DNA from: Dyadobacter sp. SG02
GTDB taxonomy: Bacteria; Bacteroidota; Bacteroidia; Cytophagales; Spirosomataceae
DNA length: 64,000 bases
Assembly (NCBI RefSeq): GCF_900109045.1
Contig: NZ_FNYL01000014.1
Span: forward strand, 186,001-250,000
Direction of reading: 5' to 3'
The notes beneath the pieces are model-generated. The model worked only from the letters and a program-made list of their open reading frames with translations, had not been told where the DNA came from and searched no databases. Of this stretch, positions 26,733 through 34,948 are shown in pieces (the first letter of the stretch is position 1; the number at the start of each line of letters is the position of its first letter). Made by a program: the position numbers and the translations under genes.

Positions 26733-27389
26733 ATGGCTGCAAACAATACATTATCATCATCGGATCAGCTTGCCAAGCTGTCGTCAAGTACATTAAAGGA
26801 GAAAACCGGACGCGATTGGGCGGAATGGATTGAATGGCTCGACAACCTCAAATCCGACGGAAGGACTCATAAGGACATCGTGACATTGCTGACAGATCAT
26901 GTGGAGAGCACGTGGTACCGCCAGAAAATTGCCCTGGGGTACCGCGAAGCAACCGGTCAACGGCAGCTGGGGGAGCTCCTGTCCGGCTACGAGGTGGGTG
27001 TTTCCAGAACATTCCCAGTCTCGGCTAAGAAAGCCTGGGAACTGATCGCCTCAGAAGAAGGGCTGTCTACCTGGCTCGGCGCGCTCGCAGACGGCCGCAT
27101 AGGCGCCGCCGAATCATTCTCAACCCGGGACGGTATTATCGGCACGATTACCGTCTTCGAGCCGGGCTCGCATTTCAGGATGGCCTGGAAGCCGGAATAC
27201 TGGCGTTATAACTCAACCTTGCAAGTGCGCGTAACCGGTAGCAAGAGCAAAAGTGCCGGAAAAAGCGTGATTAGTTTTCACCATGAAAAGCTTCCCAGGG
27301 CAGCCGACCGCGACGCGATGAAACGGCATTGGGAAGAAAAACTATCCGATCTGGCTCAAATAATTAAGGGAAAATCAGGTTCTTTGTAG
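26733..27389 (+). CDS. DUF4287-like plus SRPBCC domain protein
   Basis: 218 residues from MAANNTLSSSDQL. The first ~65 residues (KEKTGRDWAEWIEWLD...RTHKDIVTLLTDHV) resemble DUF4287, a short helical domain often found beside or fused to AHSA1-like domains. The second part (GVSRTFPVSAKKAWELIASEEGLSTWLG onward) is an SRPBCC fold with the conserved Trp. A longer frame to a TTG at 26697 is disfavoured: the TATTTTGC promoter-like element lies inside it and would place transcription start near 26715. Cytoplasmic; the function is unknown. Confidence 0.75.
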   Translation: MAANNTLSSSDQLAKLSSSTLKEKTGRDWAEWIEWLDNLKSDGRTHKDIVTLLTDHVESTWYRQKIALGYREATGQRQLGELLSGYEVGVSRTFPVSAKKAWELIASEEGLSTWLGALADGRIGAAESFSTRDGIIGTITVFEPGSHFRMAWKPEYWRYNSTLQVRVTGSKSKSAGKSVISFHHEKLPRAADRDAMKRHWEEKLSDLAQIIKGKSGSL

Positions 27390-27420
27390 CCCGATTTACA
27401 GCCACCAATTATTTAACCTG

Positions 27421-28743
27421 ATGAAGTTCCGTGTTGCCGGCCTATTATTACTTTTTATACTTTTAAGCCATTCAGACCTTTTTGCCCAGCGCTTCCTTAT
27501 GGACCTTGTGGATACCACAAACCAGATGGGAAAAGGTATGCTTTCCATTTACGAGCGTTATAACCGCGTGAGAATCAGCGGCTACATTCAACCGCAATTC
27601 CAGATCATTTCCAAAGAAGGTGCCGAGACTTACGCAGGCGGCAATTTCTCCGGCCTTTCCAATAACCGTTTTATGCTCCGGCGCGGGCGCTTACGTGTGG
27701 ACTACGCGCACCTGAACAAAAACGACGATCCGACTTCCTACTTCGTATTCCAGTTCGACGGTACCGAGCGAGGCGTGGCCATCCGCGACTTTTGGGGCCG
27801 GTTTTACGAAAACAAGTTCAAGATTTTCGCATTGACGACCGGGATGTTCGCGCGGCCGTTCGGGCATGAGGTAAACCTTTCATCGGCCAACCGCGAAACG
27901 CCCGAGCGCGGGCGCATGTCGCAGATCCTGATGAAAACCGAACGCGACATCGGTGTAATGCTTACCGTTACCAGCCGCAAAACACAGGAGTGGCACCAGA
28001 AACTTAAATTCGACGTGGGGGTTTTCAACGGCCAGGGAATGTCGGGGCCGATGGATTACGACAGCCATAAAGATGTGATCAGCAGGTTCAGCCTCAAACC
28101 CACCAAAATCCGCAGACTGGGCAATGCCACATTGGGCGCGGCCATATCAGGCTATGCGGGCGGCATTGTGAGTCAATCCGACATCCTTTATAAAACAGAA
28201 CATCGCGGCGGAGAATACCAGGCTGTGCGTGACTCTTCGGCGGCGAACCTGCACAAAACAAGGCCACGCAACTACGCAGGCGCGGATTTCCAGCTGTCGT
28301 TTCCCAACCGCAAGGGCGAAACCGAGTTCCGGGCGGAATACATTAAAGGTCAGCAAACGGCCACTTTCGGCACGAGCGAAACGCCCGGCACTTACCCGGT
28401 TAACAATGGCGTCAAAGATCCGCTTTACAGCCGCAGTTTCGACGGTGCCTATTTCTATTTCCTGCAACACCTCGGCAGCCTCGATCACCAGTTTGTGATG
28501 AAATACGACTGGTACGACCCGAATACGAAAGTTTCCGGCAAGCAAATCTCGGCTGATAACGGGTTCGGCAAGGCCGACCTTCGTTACAACACCCTGGGTA
28601 TGGGGTATGTTTATATGGCCAACGAGTCGCTAAAATTCGTATTCTATTATGAATTCGTGCGAAACGAGAACTCGGCGCTGGCGGGTTACGAAAGCGACGT
28701 GTCCGACGATGTTTTCACGGCCCGCGTCCAGTACAACTTCTAA
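27421..28743 (+). CDS. Phosphate-selective porin O/P-like outer-membrane protein
   Basis: A 440-residue protein with a signal peptide ending LFAQ. After a short N-terminal segment comes RISGYIQPQFQ...NRFMLRRGRLRVDY, the opening strands typical of the OprP/OprO-like barrels of Bacteroidota, and then alternating strands such as TSYFVFQFDGTERG, ending in a C-terminal aromatic YNF. It is expected to form a diffusion channel in the outer membrane; the anion preference is unverified. The stop overlaps the 3' end of a convergent frameshifted gene by 4 nt. Confidence 0.85.
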   Translation: MKFRVAGLLLLFILLSHSDLFAQRFLMDLVDTTNQMGKGMLSIYERYNRVRISGYIQPQFQIISKEGAETYAGGNFSGLSNNRFMLRRGRLRVDYAHLNKNDDPTSYFVFQFDGTERGVAIRDFWGRFYENKFKIFALTTGMFARPFGHEVNLSSANRETPERGRMSQILMKTERDIGVMLTVTSRKTQEWHQKLKFDVGVFNGQGMSGPMDYDSHKDVISRFSLKPTKIRRLGNATLGAAISGYAGGIVSQSDILYKTEHRGGEYQAVRDSSAANLHKTRPRNYAGADFQLSFPNRKGETEFRAEYIKGQQTATFGTSETPGTYPVNNGVKDPLYSRSFDGAYFYFLQHLGSLDHQFVMKYDWYDPNTKVSGKQISADNGFGKADLRYNTLGMGYVYMANESLKFVFYYEFVRNENSALAGYESDVSDDVFTARVQYNF

Positions 28744-29194
28744 GTCCCGAAACGTTCGCCAATAACTTTCCTGCGGTAGGCAAAAATCGAATTAACCTCC
28801 CGGTTCACGATCATCCGGTCTACCACATTCCCCAGAAAGCCAAACGGCACTTTATAATGCAGGATATCTTCCATCAGTACCCCGCCGTTTTGCTCGGCAA
28901 AGTGGTGCTGGTGGTGCCAGAATGCGTATGGACCGAAGCGCTGCTCATCTATAAAATATTGTCTGTCAACCACATGTGTAATTTCAGTACACCATTTCAG
29001 CGGTATACCGAATAGTGGTTCACAACATACCGGATAAGCTGCCCGGCGTACATCTTATCGCCGTGCCGGGACGACGTTACCACGAACCCCATGTGTTCGG
29101 GGGTGATTTCCTTCAAATTGGAAGGGTTGGAAAAGAAAGTCCAGGCTTCGTCCAGACTGATGGGTAACCATTGTTGGAAATATAGCTCTCGCAT
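28740..29194 (-). pseudogene. SRPBCC-family protein gene broken by a 1-nt frameshift
   Basis: Two adjacent frames together encode one protein of about 151 residues. The 5' part (MRELYFQQWLPISLDEAWTF... to GQLIRYVVNH) stops at YSVYR. In the next frame the sequence continues FGIPLKWCTEITHVVDRQYF into YFIDEQRFGPYAFWHHQHHF and ends IFAYRRKVIGERFGT. A single C added in the CC tract at about 29017-29018 (minus strand AACCACTA to AACCCACTA) restores NPLFGIPLKW, matching the expected family sequence. So either a real one-base deletion inactivated the gene or this is a sequencing error. There is no other disabling lesion. Confidence 0.85.
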
Positions 29195-29321
29195 GTCAAC
29201 TCATTTGGATTAATATACGTTCATCGTGTAACCTGCGATTAAAATCCGCTACACACACTCGTCGCCGGCCATTCCTGGCATAGTTTTCTCAGCATTTTTC
29301 ATAGTACTAACTCCGAATAAT

Positions 29322-29768
29322 ATGAACAGAAAACAGCTTGCAACCACAACCATTTCTATCCATGCAAGCCCTTCTGCGGTTTGGAAGGCATTGGTAGAGC
29401 CTGAACTCGTCAAAAAGTATTTCCACGGCACCGAAATGCGCTCTGATTTCGAAATCGGAAGTCCGATTACCTTCGAAGGTGAATGGCAGGGCCAGCACTA
29501 TGTCGATAAAGGTGAAATCCTGAGGATCACGCCAGAACGTGAACTTAGCTATTCCTTCTGGAGTCCGCTGTCGGGCACTGAGGATTTTGAGGATAATTAT
29601 ACGCATGTGACCTTCCATCTATCCGATTACCACGAACATACGACGCTCGTTGTTACGCAGGACAACCTCGAAGATGATGAAGCCGTCGTGAAAGCGGAGG
29701 GCAACTGGATGAACGTGCTGCACGATCTGAAAAGGGTTGTGGAGGAGGAAAGGCTGCACGTCCTTTAA
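29322..29768 (+). CDS. SRPBCC / AHSA1-like protein
   Basis: A 148-residue single-domain protein: TISIHASPSAVWKALVEPELVKKYFHG opens the fold, GSPITFEGEWQGQHYVDKGEIL follows, and it ends with the helix WMNVLHDLKRVVEEE. This is the classic AHSA1-like (activator of Hsp90 homologue) domain as found alone in bacteria; the ligand is unknown. It closely resembles the protein at 34026-34478 in organisation (EGEWQGQH versus LLWQGQHEGKE). Followed by a perfect bidirectional terminator shared with tex. Confidence 0.85.
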   Translation: MNRKQLATTTISIHASPSAVWKALVEPELVKKYFHGTEMRSDFEIGSPITFEGEWQGQHYVDKGEILRITPERELSYSFWSPLSGTEDFEDNYTHVTFHLSDYHEHTTLVVTQDNLEDDEAVVKAEGNWMNVLHDLKRVVEEERLHVL

Positions 29769-29780
29769 TGTATTCCAAAT

Positions 29781-29815
29781 ACAAAACCCGTTCCGCCGGA
29801 CGGAACGGGTTTTGT
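29781..29815. terminator. Bidirectional terminator between the SRPBCC gene and tex
   Basis: A perfect 15-bp stem (29781-29795 with 29801-29815) around a 5-nt loop. The stem begins and ends ACAAAA/TTTTGT, so it gives a U-tract on either strand. Confidence 0.9.
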
Positions 29816-29820
29816 ACTTT

Positions 29821-31938
29821 TCATAGTTTCATCGATAATGCGATGCGCTTCCGGGAGAGGTCAACTTCCGTCACTTTCACGGTAACGTGTTGCTGTAACT
29901 TTACCACTTCGTTCGGGTCCTTCACAAATTTGTCGGCCATTTGCGAAACGTGGACGAGGCCGTCCTGCTTCACGCCGACGTCGACGAACGCCCCGAATGC
30001 GGTGATGTTCGTCACGATCCCCGGGAGTATCATACCGACTTTCAAATCTTCCGGCTTCCGTACCGAGCTATCGAACTCGAACTTTTTCATCTCCGCACGC
30101 GGGTCGCGCGAAGGTTTTTCAAGCTCGGCCAGAATGTCTTTCAAAGTCGGCAAGCCAACTGAGGCCGAAACGTACTTTTCAATTTTGATCTGCCTTCTCA
30201 AATCAGGTTTTTGCATCAGATCTTTGACCGTAGCGCCTGCATCCTTCGCCATTTGCTCCACCAAATCGTAACGCTCCGGGTGTACGGCACTGTTATCCAA
30301 TGGGTTAACCCCGCTTTCAATGCGCAAAAAGCCGGCAGCCTGTTCGAATGCCTTCGCCCCAAGGCGCGGAACTTTCAATAATTGCTGCCTCGATTTGAAA
30401 TTCCCGTTTTTAGCCCGAAAATCCACGATATTTTGCGCCAAAGCCGGTCCAAGGCCCGATACATACCGCAACAAATGCTTGCTCGACGTGTTGAGATTTA
30501 CGCCTACGGAATTCACGCAGCTTTCCACGACTACGTCCAAAGCATTTCGCAATGAATTCTGGTCTACATCGTGCTGATATTGCCCCACGCCGATCGACTT
30601 CGGATCGATTTTCACAAGTTCGGCCAGCGGGTCCATCAGCCGGCGGCCGATCGATATTGAACCACGAACCGTAACGTCCTTATCCGGAAACTCCTCGCGC
30701 GCGACGTCGGAAGCCGAGTAAATGGACGCGCCTTGCTCGCTCACCATGAACAGTCCAATCTCCGCCGACTGCCCCCAGCCTTCCAGCAGCTTCTTTACAA
30801 AATCCTCCGTCTCCCGTCCCGCGGTGCCGTTCCCTACTGCAATCGCTTCTACCTTAAACTTCCGGATCAGCTCGCTCAACCGCGCGCCTGCATCCGATGG
30901 CTTATCGAACGGGTAAATGACGTGGTCCGCAACGAGGTTTCCCTGACCGTCGAGCACGACTACTTTACAGCCCGTGCGGTAACCGGGGTCAATGGCGAGC
31001 ACCGTTTTCTGGCCCAGCGGAGAAGCCAGTAAAAGCTGGCGAAGGTTCTCGGTAAAAACCTGGATCGCGGCAACGTCCGCTTTGCCTTTGGATAAATTGG
31101 CAAATTCCGTTTCGATCGACGGCTTCAACAACCGCTTATAGCTGTCGGCAATAGCGATTTCGAGCTGGTCCTTGCACGCTTCCGTGCCAAACATGAACAA
31201 CCTGTCCAGCTGTTCGAGCGCCGTGTCCTCGTCGGGCGAAATATCGACGCTCAGAATCCCCTCTTCCTCGCCCCTGCGCAATGCTAGCAGCCTGTGCGAA
31301 GGTATTTTAGCCAAAGGCTCCGAAAACTCGAAATAATCACGGTATTTGGCGCCTTCTTCCTCTTTTTTCTTCTTGACCTTCGAAGTGATAATGGCGCCCC
31401 GCTGGAATGTATACCTCACTTTCGTCCGCGCATCCTGGTTTTCGTTGATCCATTCGGCGATAATATCCCTTGCGCCCTGCAATGCGTCACCCGCATTCGC
31501 CACCTGGTCGTTCAGGAATGTCGCCGCCTTGCCTTCCGGATCACGCTCCTTACCCTCGAAAATCAGCTTGGCAAGGGGTTCCAGGCCTTTTTCGATGGCG
31601 ATAGTCGCGCGGGTTTTTCTTTTTTGTTTATAGGGAAGATAAAGGTCTTCCAGTTCGGTCATGGAAAACACGCCCTCGATCTTCTTTTTAAGCTCGGGTG
31701 TGAGTTTGCCTTGCTCTTCGATACTCTTCAAAATAGCCTCCCGGCGCTTCTCGACTTCCTGTTGTTTCTGCCAGGCCTCTTTGACGCTCCCGATCTGGAC
31801 CTCGTCGAGCCCGCCGGTCGCTTCTTTGCGGTACCGCGCGATAAACGGCACCGTAGCGCCTTCCTCGAATAACGCGATGGTGTTTCTCGCCTGCTTGTCG
31901 CTGACGCCCGCCTGTTGTGCAATAAGGGTGTAGTTCAT
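29821..31938 (-). CDS. tex: Tex-family RNA-binding transcription accessory protein
   Basis: A protein of about 705 residues with the full Tex layout. The N-terminal helical domain has GATVPFIARYRKEATGGLDE. The YqgF-like domain has VLAIDPGYRTGCKVVVLD near residue 330. A helix-hairpin-helix segment follows (LLRYVSGLGPALAQNIVDFR), then the C-terminal S1 domain GMILPGIVTNITAFGAFVD. Tex proteins bind nucleic acid and affect transcription and translation. The ATG at 31938 (MNYTLIAQQAGV) is preferred to a 9-residue longer frame. Monocistronic. Confidence 0.93.
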   Translation of the reverse strand: MNYTLIAQQAGVSDKQARNTIALFEEGATVPFIARYRKEATGGLDEVQIGSVKEAWQKQQEVEKRREAILKSIEEQGKLTPELKKKIEGVFSMTELEDLYLPYKQKRKTRATIAIEKGLEPLAKLIFEGKERDPEGKAATFLNDQVANAGDALQGARDIIAEWINENQDARTKVRYTFQRGAIITSKVKKKKEEEGAKYRDYFEFSEPLAKIPSHRLLALRRGEEEGILSVDISPDEDTALEQLDRLFMFGTEACKDQLEIAIADSYKRLLKPSIETEFANLSKGKADVAAIQVFTENLRQLLLASPLGQKTVLAIDPGYRTGCKVVVLDGQGNLVADHVIYPFDKPSDAGARLSELIRKFKVEAIAVGNGTAGRETEDFVKKLLEGWGQSAEIGLFMVSEQGASIYSASDVAREEFPDKDVTVRGSISIGRRLMDPLAELVKIDPKSIGVGQYQHDVDQNSLRNALDVVVESCVNSVGVNLNTSSKHLLRYVSGLGPALAQNIVDFRAKNGNFKSRQQLLKVPRLGAKAFEQAAGFLRIESGVNPLDNSAVHPERYDLVEQMAKDAGATVKDLMQKPDLRRQIKIEKYVSASVGLPTLKDILAELEKPSRDPRAEMKKFEFDSSVRKPEDLKVGMILPGIVTNITAFGAFVDVGVKQDGLVHVSQMADKFVKDPNEVVKLQQHVTVKVTEVDLSRKRIALSMKL

Positions 31939-32075
31939 ATTTACTAATGGAATTGGAAACGGCAAATAAAGCGGATATTCACGGTTTTCAAAACTAAAAT
32001 TAGCGGCGGAACGACGTACGCATTTTACCGTTTATATTTGGCACAATTTAATCCTCATACCTAACCCCTTATCAA

Positions 32076-32918
32076 ATGATGTATGCATTCGGAAAGCCGA
32101 TGGCTGTCCTCTCCGTCATGCTCGGCATGATGTTCTCCGTTTATCCCGCTTTCGCCCAGCAGAAAGCCAAATTCAAAGTAGTCGCCTTTTTTACCGGCAA
32201 AAACGACCGGGCGCACATCAGTTTTGTCGGTGAAGCGCACAAGCGATTGCCTGCATTGGGCGAAAAGAATGGTTTTACCTACGATTCGACCAGCAATTGG
32301 GACAACCTCAATGCCGAGTTCCTATCGAAATACCAGGTCGTGCTCTTCCTCGATACACGCCCGGAAACGCCGGATCAACGCGCCGCATTTCAGAAGTATA
32401 TGGAAAACGGTGGCGGCTGGATAGGTTTCCATTTCGCCGCGTTTGCATTGACGCCCTCCGCCTACCCGCAAAACTGGGACTGGTACCACGACCAATTCCT
32501 GGGCTCAGGGCAATACAAAAGCAACACCTGGCGCCCTACTTCTGCCATTTTAAAAGTGGAAGATGCTAAAAGCCCTGCTACCAAAGGTTTGGGCAGCACT
32601 TTTAAAGCTTCTCCCAACGAATGGTACCGCTGGGAAAAAGATTTAACCCAAAATCCTGATATTCAGATCCTTTTATCGATCGACCCGTCGAGTTTCCCGC
32701 TGGGTACCGGGCCGAAGCAGCATGAAATCTGGCATAGCGGCTATTATCCCGTTGCCTGGACCAATAAAAAGTACAAAATGCTTTACATGAATATGGGCCA
32801 TAACGATATCGATTACGAGAACAAAACCAACAAGGAATTATCGTTTACCTTTGACAACGACGCGCAAAATCAGTTCCTCGTGAACTCGATCCTCTGGCTC
32901 GCGAACCGTAAAAAATAA
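32076..32918 (+). CDS. ThuA-domain secreted protein
   Basis: 280 residues with a signal peptide (FSVYPAFAQ) and a ThuA (trehalose-utilisation-like) domain. It has the glutamine-amidotransferase-like flavour: VVAFFTGKNDRAHISFVGEAHKRL, YQVVLFLDTRPETPDQRAAFQKYMENGGGWIGFH, and the end QFLVNSILWLANRKK. ThuA-type proteins are involved in 3-keto-disaccharide metabolism; this is a periplasmic version, as is common in Bacteroidota. A TATATTTG element at 32033-32040 is a good -7 box. The AraC regulator begins 6 nt after its stop. Confidence 0.85.
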   Translation: MMYAFGKPMAVLSVMLGMMFSVYPAFAQQKAKFKVVAFFTGKNDRAHISFVGEAHKRLPALGEKNGFTYDSTSNWDNLNAEFLSKYQVVLFLDTRPETPDQRAAFQKYMENGGGWIGFHFAAFALTPSAYPQNWDWYHDQFLGSGQYKSNTWRPTSAILKVEDAKSPATKGLGSTFKASPNEWYRWEKDLTQNPDIQILLSIDPSSFPLGTGPKQHEIWHSGYYPVAWTNKKYKMLYMNMGHNDIDYENKTNKELSFTFDNDAQNQFLVNSILWLANRKK

Positions 32919-32924
32919 TCAGCT

Positions 32925-33830
32925 ATGGAGCAAAGGCAAACCCGCAGTTTCGACAAAGGCCGTATGACCGGCGTTACCTGGCAATGTGACGACATTTTGC
33001 TTGGCCATGCCGTGTCGCGCTTTACGGAATTGTCGGGTTTTCATTCCAAAAGCGCCAATACCGACGTGGTACGCATGCATTTCGGGCTGAAAGGCGATTA
33101 TATGTTTACCTACAACCAGCTCGGAAAGACGTTCGACCTCGTCGGTGGGCATCACAACATCCTATATTCCAGGGAATTTGAGATGACGGTTCAGGCCAAA
33201 ACGCTTGAAATCGAAACATTCGGCATCCAGTTCCCCAAAGATGTTTTCATCCGGTTCACCCAAAATGCGAGCGATACCCTGAAACGCTTTTCGGAAGCTA
33301 TCGTTCTGGGCAAGAGCGCGATACTAACCGATAACTGGGGAACGATCGACTCGCCGATTCAACAGGTAATTCAGCAGATTATCCATTGTAAGTATTCCGA
33401 AAGCCTGAAAAAACTGTTTCTGCTTTCCAAAAGTATCGAGCTGCTCGTGCTATGCGCGGACGCGTGCGAGGCTTCGGAGCGCAAAACAGAGACATTCATC
33501 AAGACCAAAACCGACAAGGAGAAGATCATCGCCGTCCGCGACCTGATCAACGACCGCGTTCATTGCCCGCCCAACCTCTCCGAAATCGCCCATCATGTAG
33601 GTTTGAATGAATACAAGCTCAAAAAAGGCTTTAAAGAAACATTCAATAATACCATTTTCGGCTACCTCACCGACCAACGCCTTCAACTCGCAAAGCAATA
33701 CCTGCTCGACACCCAGCAGACCGCCGCCGAAATATCGACGCAGCTAGGCTACGCCACGCCCCAGCATTTCAACAATGCATTCAAGAAGAAGTTTGGCGTC
33801 ACTCCCTTTTCGGTTAGAAATAATCCGTAA
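32925..33830 (+). CDS. AraC-family transcriptional regulator
   Basis: A 301-residue regulator. The C-terminal ~100 residues contain two HTH motifs: LSEIAHHVGLNEYKLKKGFKE and the signature TAAEISTQLGYATPQHFNNA, followed by FKKKFGVTPFSVR. The N-terminal ~190 residues are a sensory domain of unknown ligand (SRFTELSGFHSKSANTDVV). It lies 6 nt downstream of the ThuA gene, so the two are probably co-transcribed and it may regulate that operon. Confidence 0.87.
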   Translation: MEQRQTRSFDKGRMTGVTWQCDDILLGHAVSRFTELSGFHSKSANTDVVRMHFGLKGDYMFTYNQLGKTFDLVGGHHNILYSREFEMTVQAKTLEIETFGIQFPKDVFIRFTQNASDTLKRFSEAIVLGKSAILTDNWGTIDSPIQQVIQQIIHCKYSESLKKLFLLSKSIELLVLCADACEASERKTETFIKTKTDKEKIIAVRDLINDRVHCPPNLSEIAHHVGLNEYKLKKGFKETFNNTIFGYLTDQRLQLAKQYLLDTQQTAAEISTQLGYATPQHFNNAFKKKFGVTPFSVRNNP

Positions 33831-33903
33831 AACGCAATCGGGGGTGGCGGCGTTGGCGTAATATTGTCGTCCGGGGCTGCTGCGGGACTATCGACTGCCG
33901 ATC

Positions 33904-33960
33904 ATTGACCATGGAGCCGACCATCGATTTTGTTCTTTCAATGGTCAATGGTCTATGGTC
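33904..33960. repeat. GACCAT/ATGGTC inverted repeat cluster
   Basis: ATTGACCAT (33904-33912) pairs with ATGGTCAAT (33941-33949), and a second GACCAT (about 33919-33924) pairs with ATGGTC (33955-33960). It is a likely terminator after the AraC gene, built on the same mirrored-short-word principle as the GAATGANN arrays. Confidence 0.4.
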
Positions 33961-34025
33961 AGCGACAAAGTCGCCCTAAGCAATCGGCGGTCAAAAACAA
34001 CATCAATCACCAAACAACAAAACAA

Positions 34026-34478
34026 ATGCAAACTCCACTTATCATCCAAAACGAAATCACCATCGATGCGCCGGTGCCCCGCGTGTGGAACGCGCTTGTG
34101 AATCCCGAACAGACGAAACAGTATATGTTTGGCTGTGAGGCGCTTTCCGACTGGAATGTAGGCAGCGAGCTGCTCTGGCAAGGCCAGCACGAAGGGAAAG
34201 AGATTATCTGGGTCAAAGGCGAAATACTGGACATTCAGCCGGAGAAGTACCTGCGCTACACGACCATCGATCCGCATTCCAACATCGACGATGTTTCCGA
34301 AAACTACCTTCAAGTCACCTACGACCTCATTCCCCAAGGTGAAAAGACACTTTTGAAGGTTACCCAGGGAGATTACAGCACCGTCGCTGACGGCGAGCGC
34401 CGGTACCAGGATTCCTACAACAACGGCGAGGGCTGGAACCCGATCCTGGTCGAGATCAAGAAGTTGGTCGAAGCGTAA
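34026..34478 (+). CDS. SRPBCC / AHSA1-like protein
   Basis: 150 residues from MQTPLIIQNEITIDAPVPRV. It has the helix VWNALVNPEQTKQYMFG, GSELLWQGQHEGKEIIWVKG, and a final helix WNPILVEIKKLVE. It is in the same family as the protein at 29322-29768. A longer frame from 33930 runs through the upstream inverted repeat and is not supported. Function is unknown; cytoplasmic. Followed by a palindromic region and a short convergent gene. Confidence 0.83.
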   Translation: MQTPLIIQNEITIDAPVPRVWNALVNPEQTKQYMFGCEALSDWNVGSELLWQGQHEGKEIIWVKGEILDIQPEKYLRYTTIDPHSNIDDVSENYLQVTYDLIPQGEKTLLKVTQGDYSTVADGERRYQDSYNNGEGWNPILVEIKKLVEA

Positions 34479-34555
34479 TGTCCCGCTTCGTCGAAGCGAG
34501 GTACGATACCGCGCTTCGACCGCCCGGCGGCCCGGCGGACCGGTTCAGCGGGACA
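34479..34555. repeat. Palindromic 3' region between convergent genes
   Basis: TGTCCCGCT (34479-34487) is complementary to AGCGGGACA (34547-34555). Inside is GCTTCGTCGAAGC and a GC-rich CCGCCCGGCGGCCCGGCGG core. It starts directly after the stop codon of the SRPBCC gene. Confidence 0.55.
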
Positions 34556-34573
34556 ACTTAACCTCTCTATCAC

Positions 34574-34804
34574 TCAGGGGTTTTGAGACTCTATCTCACC
34601 CACTTCGTCCTCATCGGTCGGTTCTGCCGGCTCGTCTTTGTCGATCCTGGAACCGGTATTGACCTCCGGTGCGTCGGTGCCCGGCACGTCGGGTGTGGGG
34701 TTCAGCGGGCCGGTTTCCCTCGGTTTTTCCGGGTAGCTTGGTGAGGGCGGCTGGTCGTCGGGCATCTCCGCGACGGGAAATACATATTGACTTTGAAAGT
34801 CCAT
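34574..34804 (-). CDS. Short Pro/acid-rich hypothetical protein
   Basis: A possible 76-residue protein from MDFQSQYVFPVAEMPDDQPP to EVGEIESQNP. Composition is low-complexity: many Pro, Glu and Asp (GTDAPEV, EPAEPTDEDEVGEIE) and no hydrophobic core, so it is probably disordered if made. An ATG is present, but upstream codons to 34885 also read open. No family is recognised. Its position, convergent with the SRPBCC gene and downstream of the rRNA methyltransferase, is compatible with a small real gene but does not prove one. Confidence 0.4.
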   Translation of the reverse strand: MDFQSQYVFPVAEMPDDQPPSPSYPEKPRETGPLNPTPDVPGTDAPEVNTGSRIDKDEPAEPTDEDEVGEIESQNP

Positions 34805-34948
34805 GGTCTCGTTGGTTGATTTCCCGCAATCAGGAAAAAACCATGCCTTCCGGTGCAAAGGATCCGAATATCTTTGGTTCCGCATTCCGATGCAAGCCTT
34901 CCTGATTGCCTGGGTCTGGTATTTCGCCGTCCAGCCTGTTTTATAATA

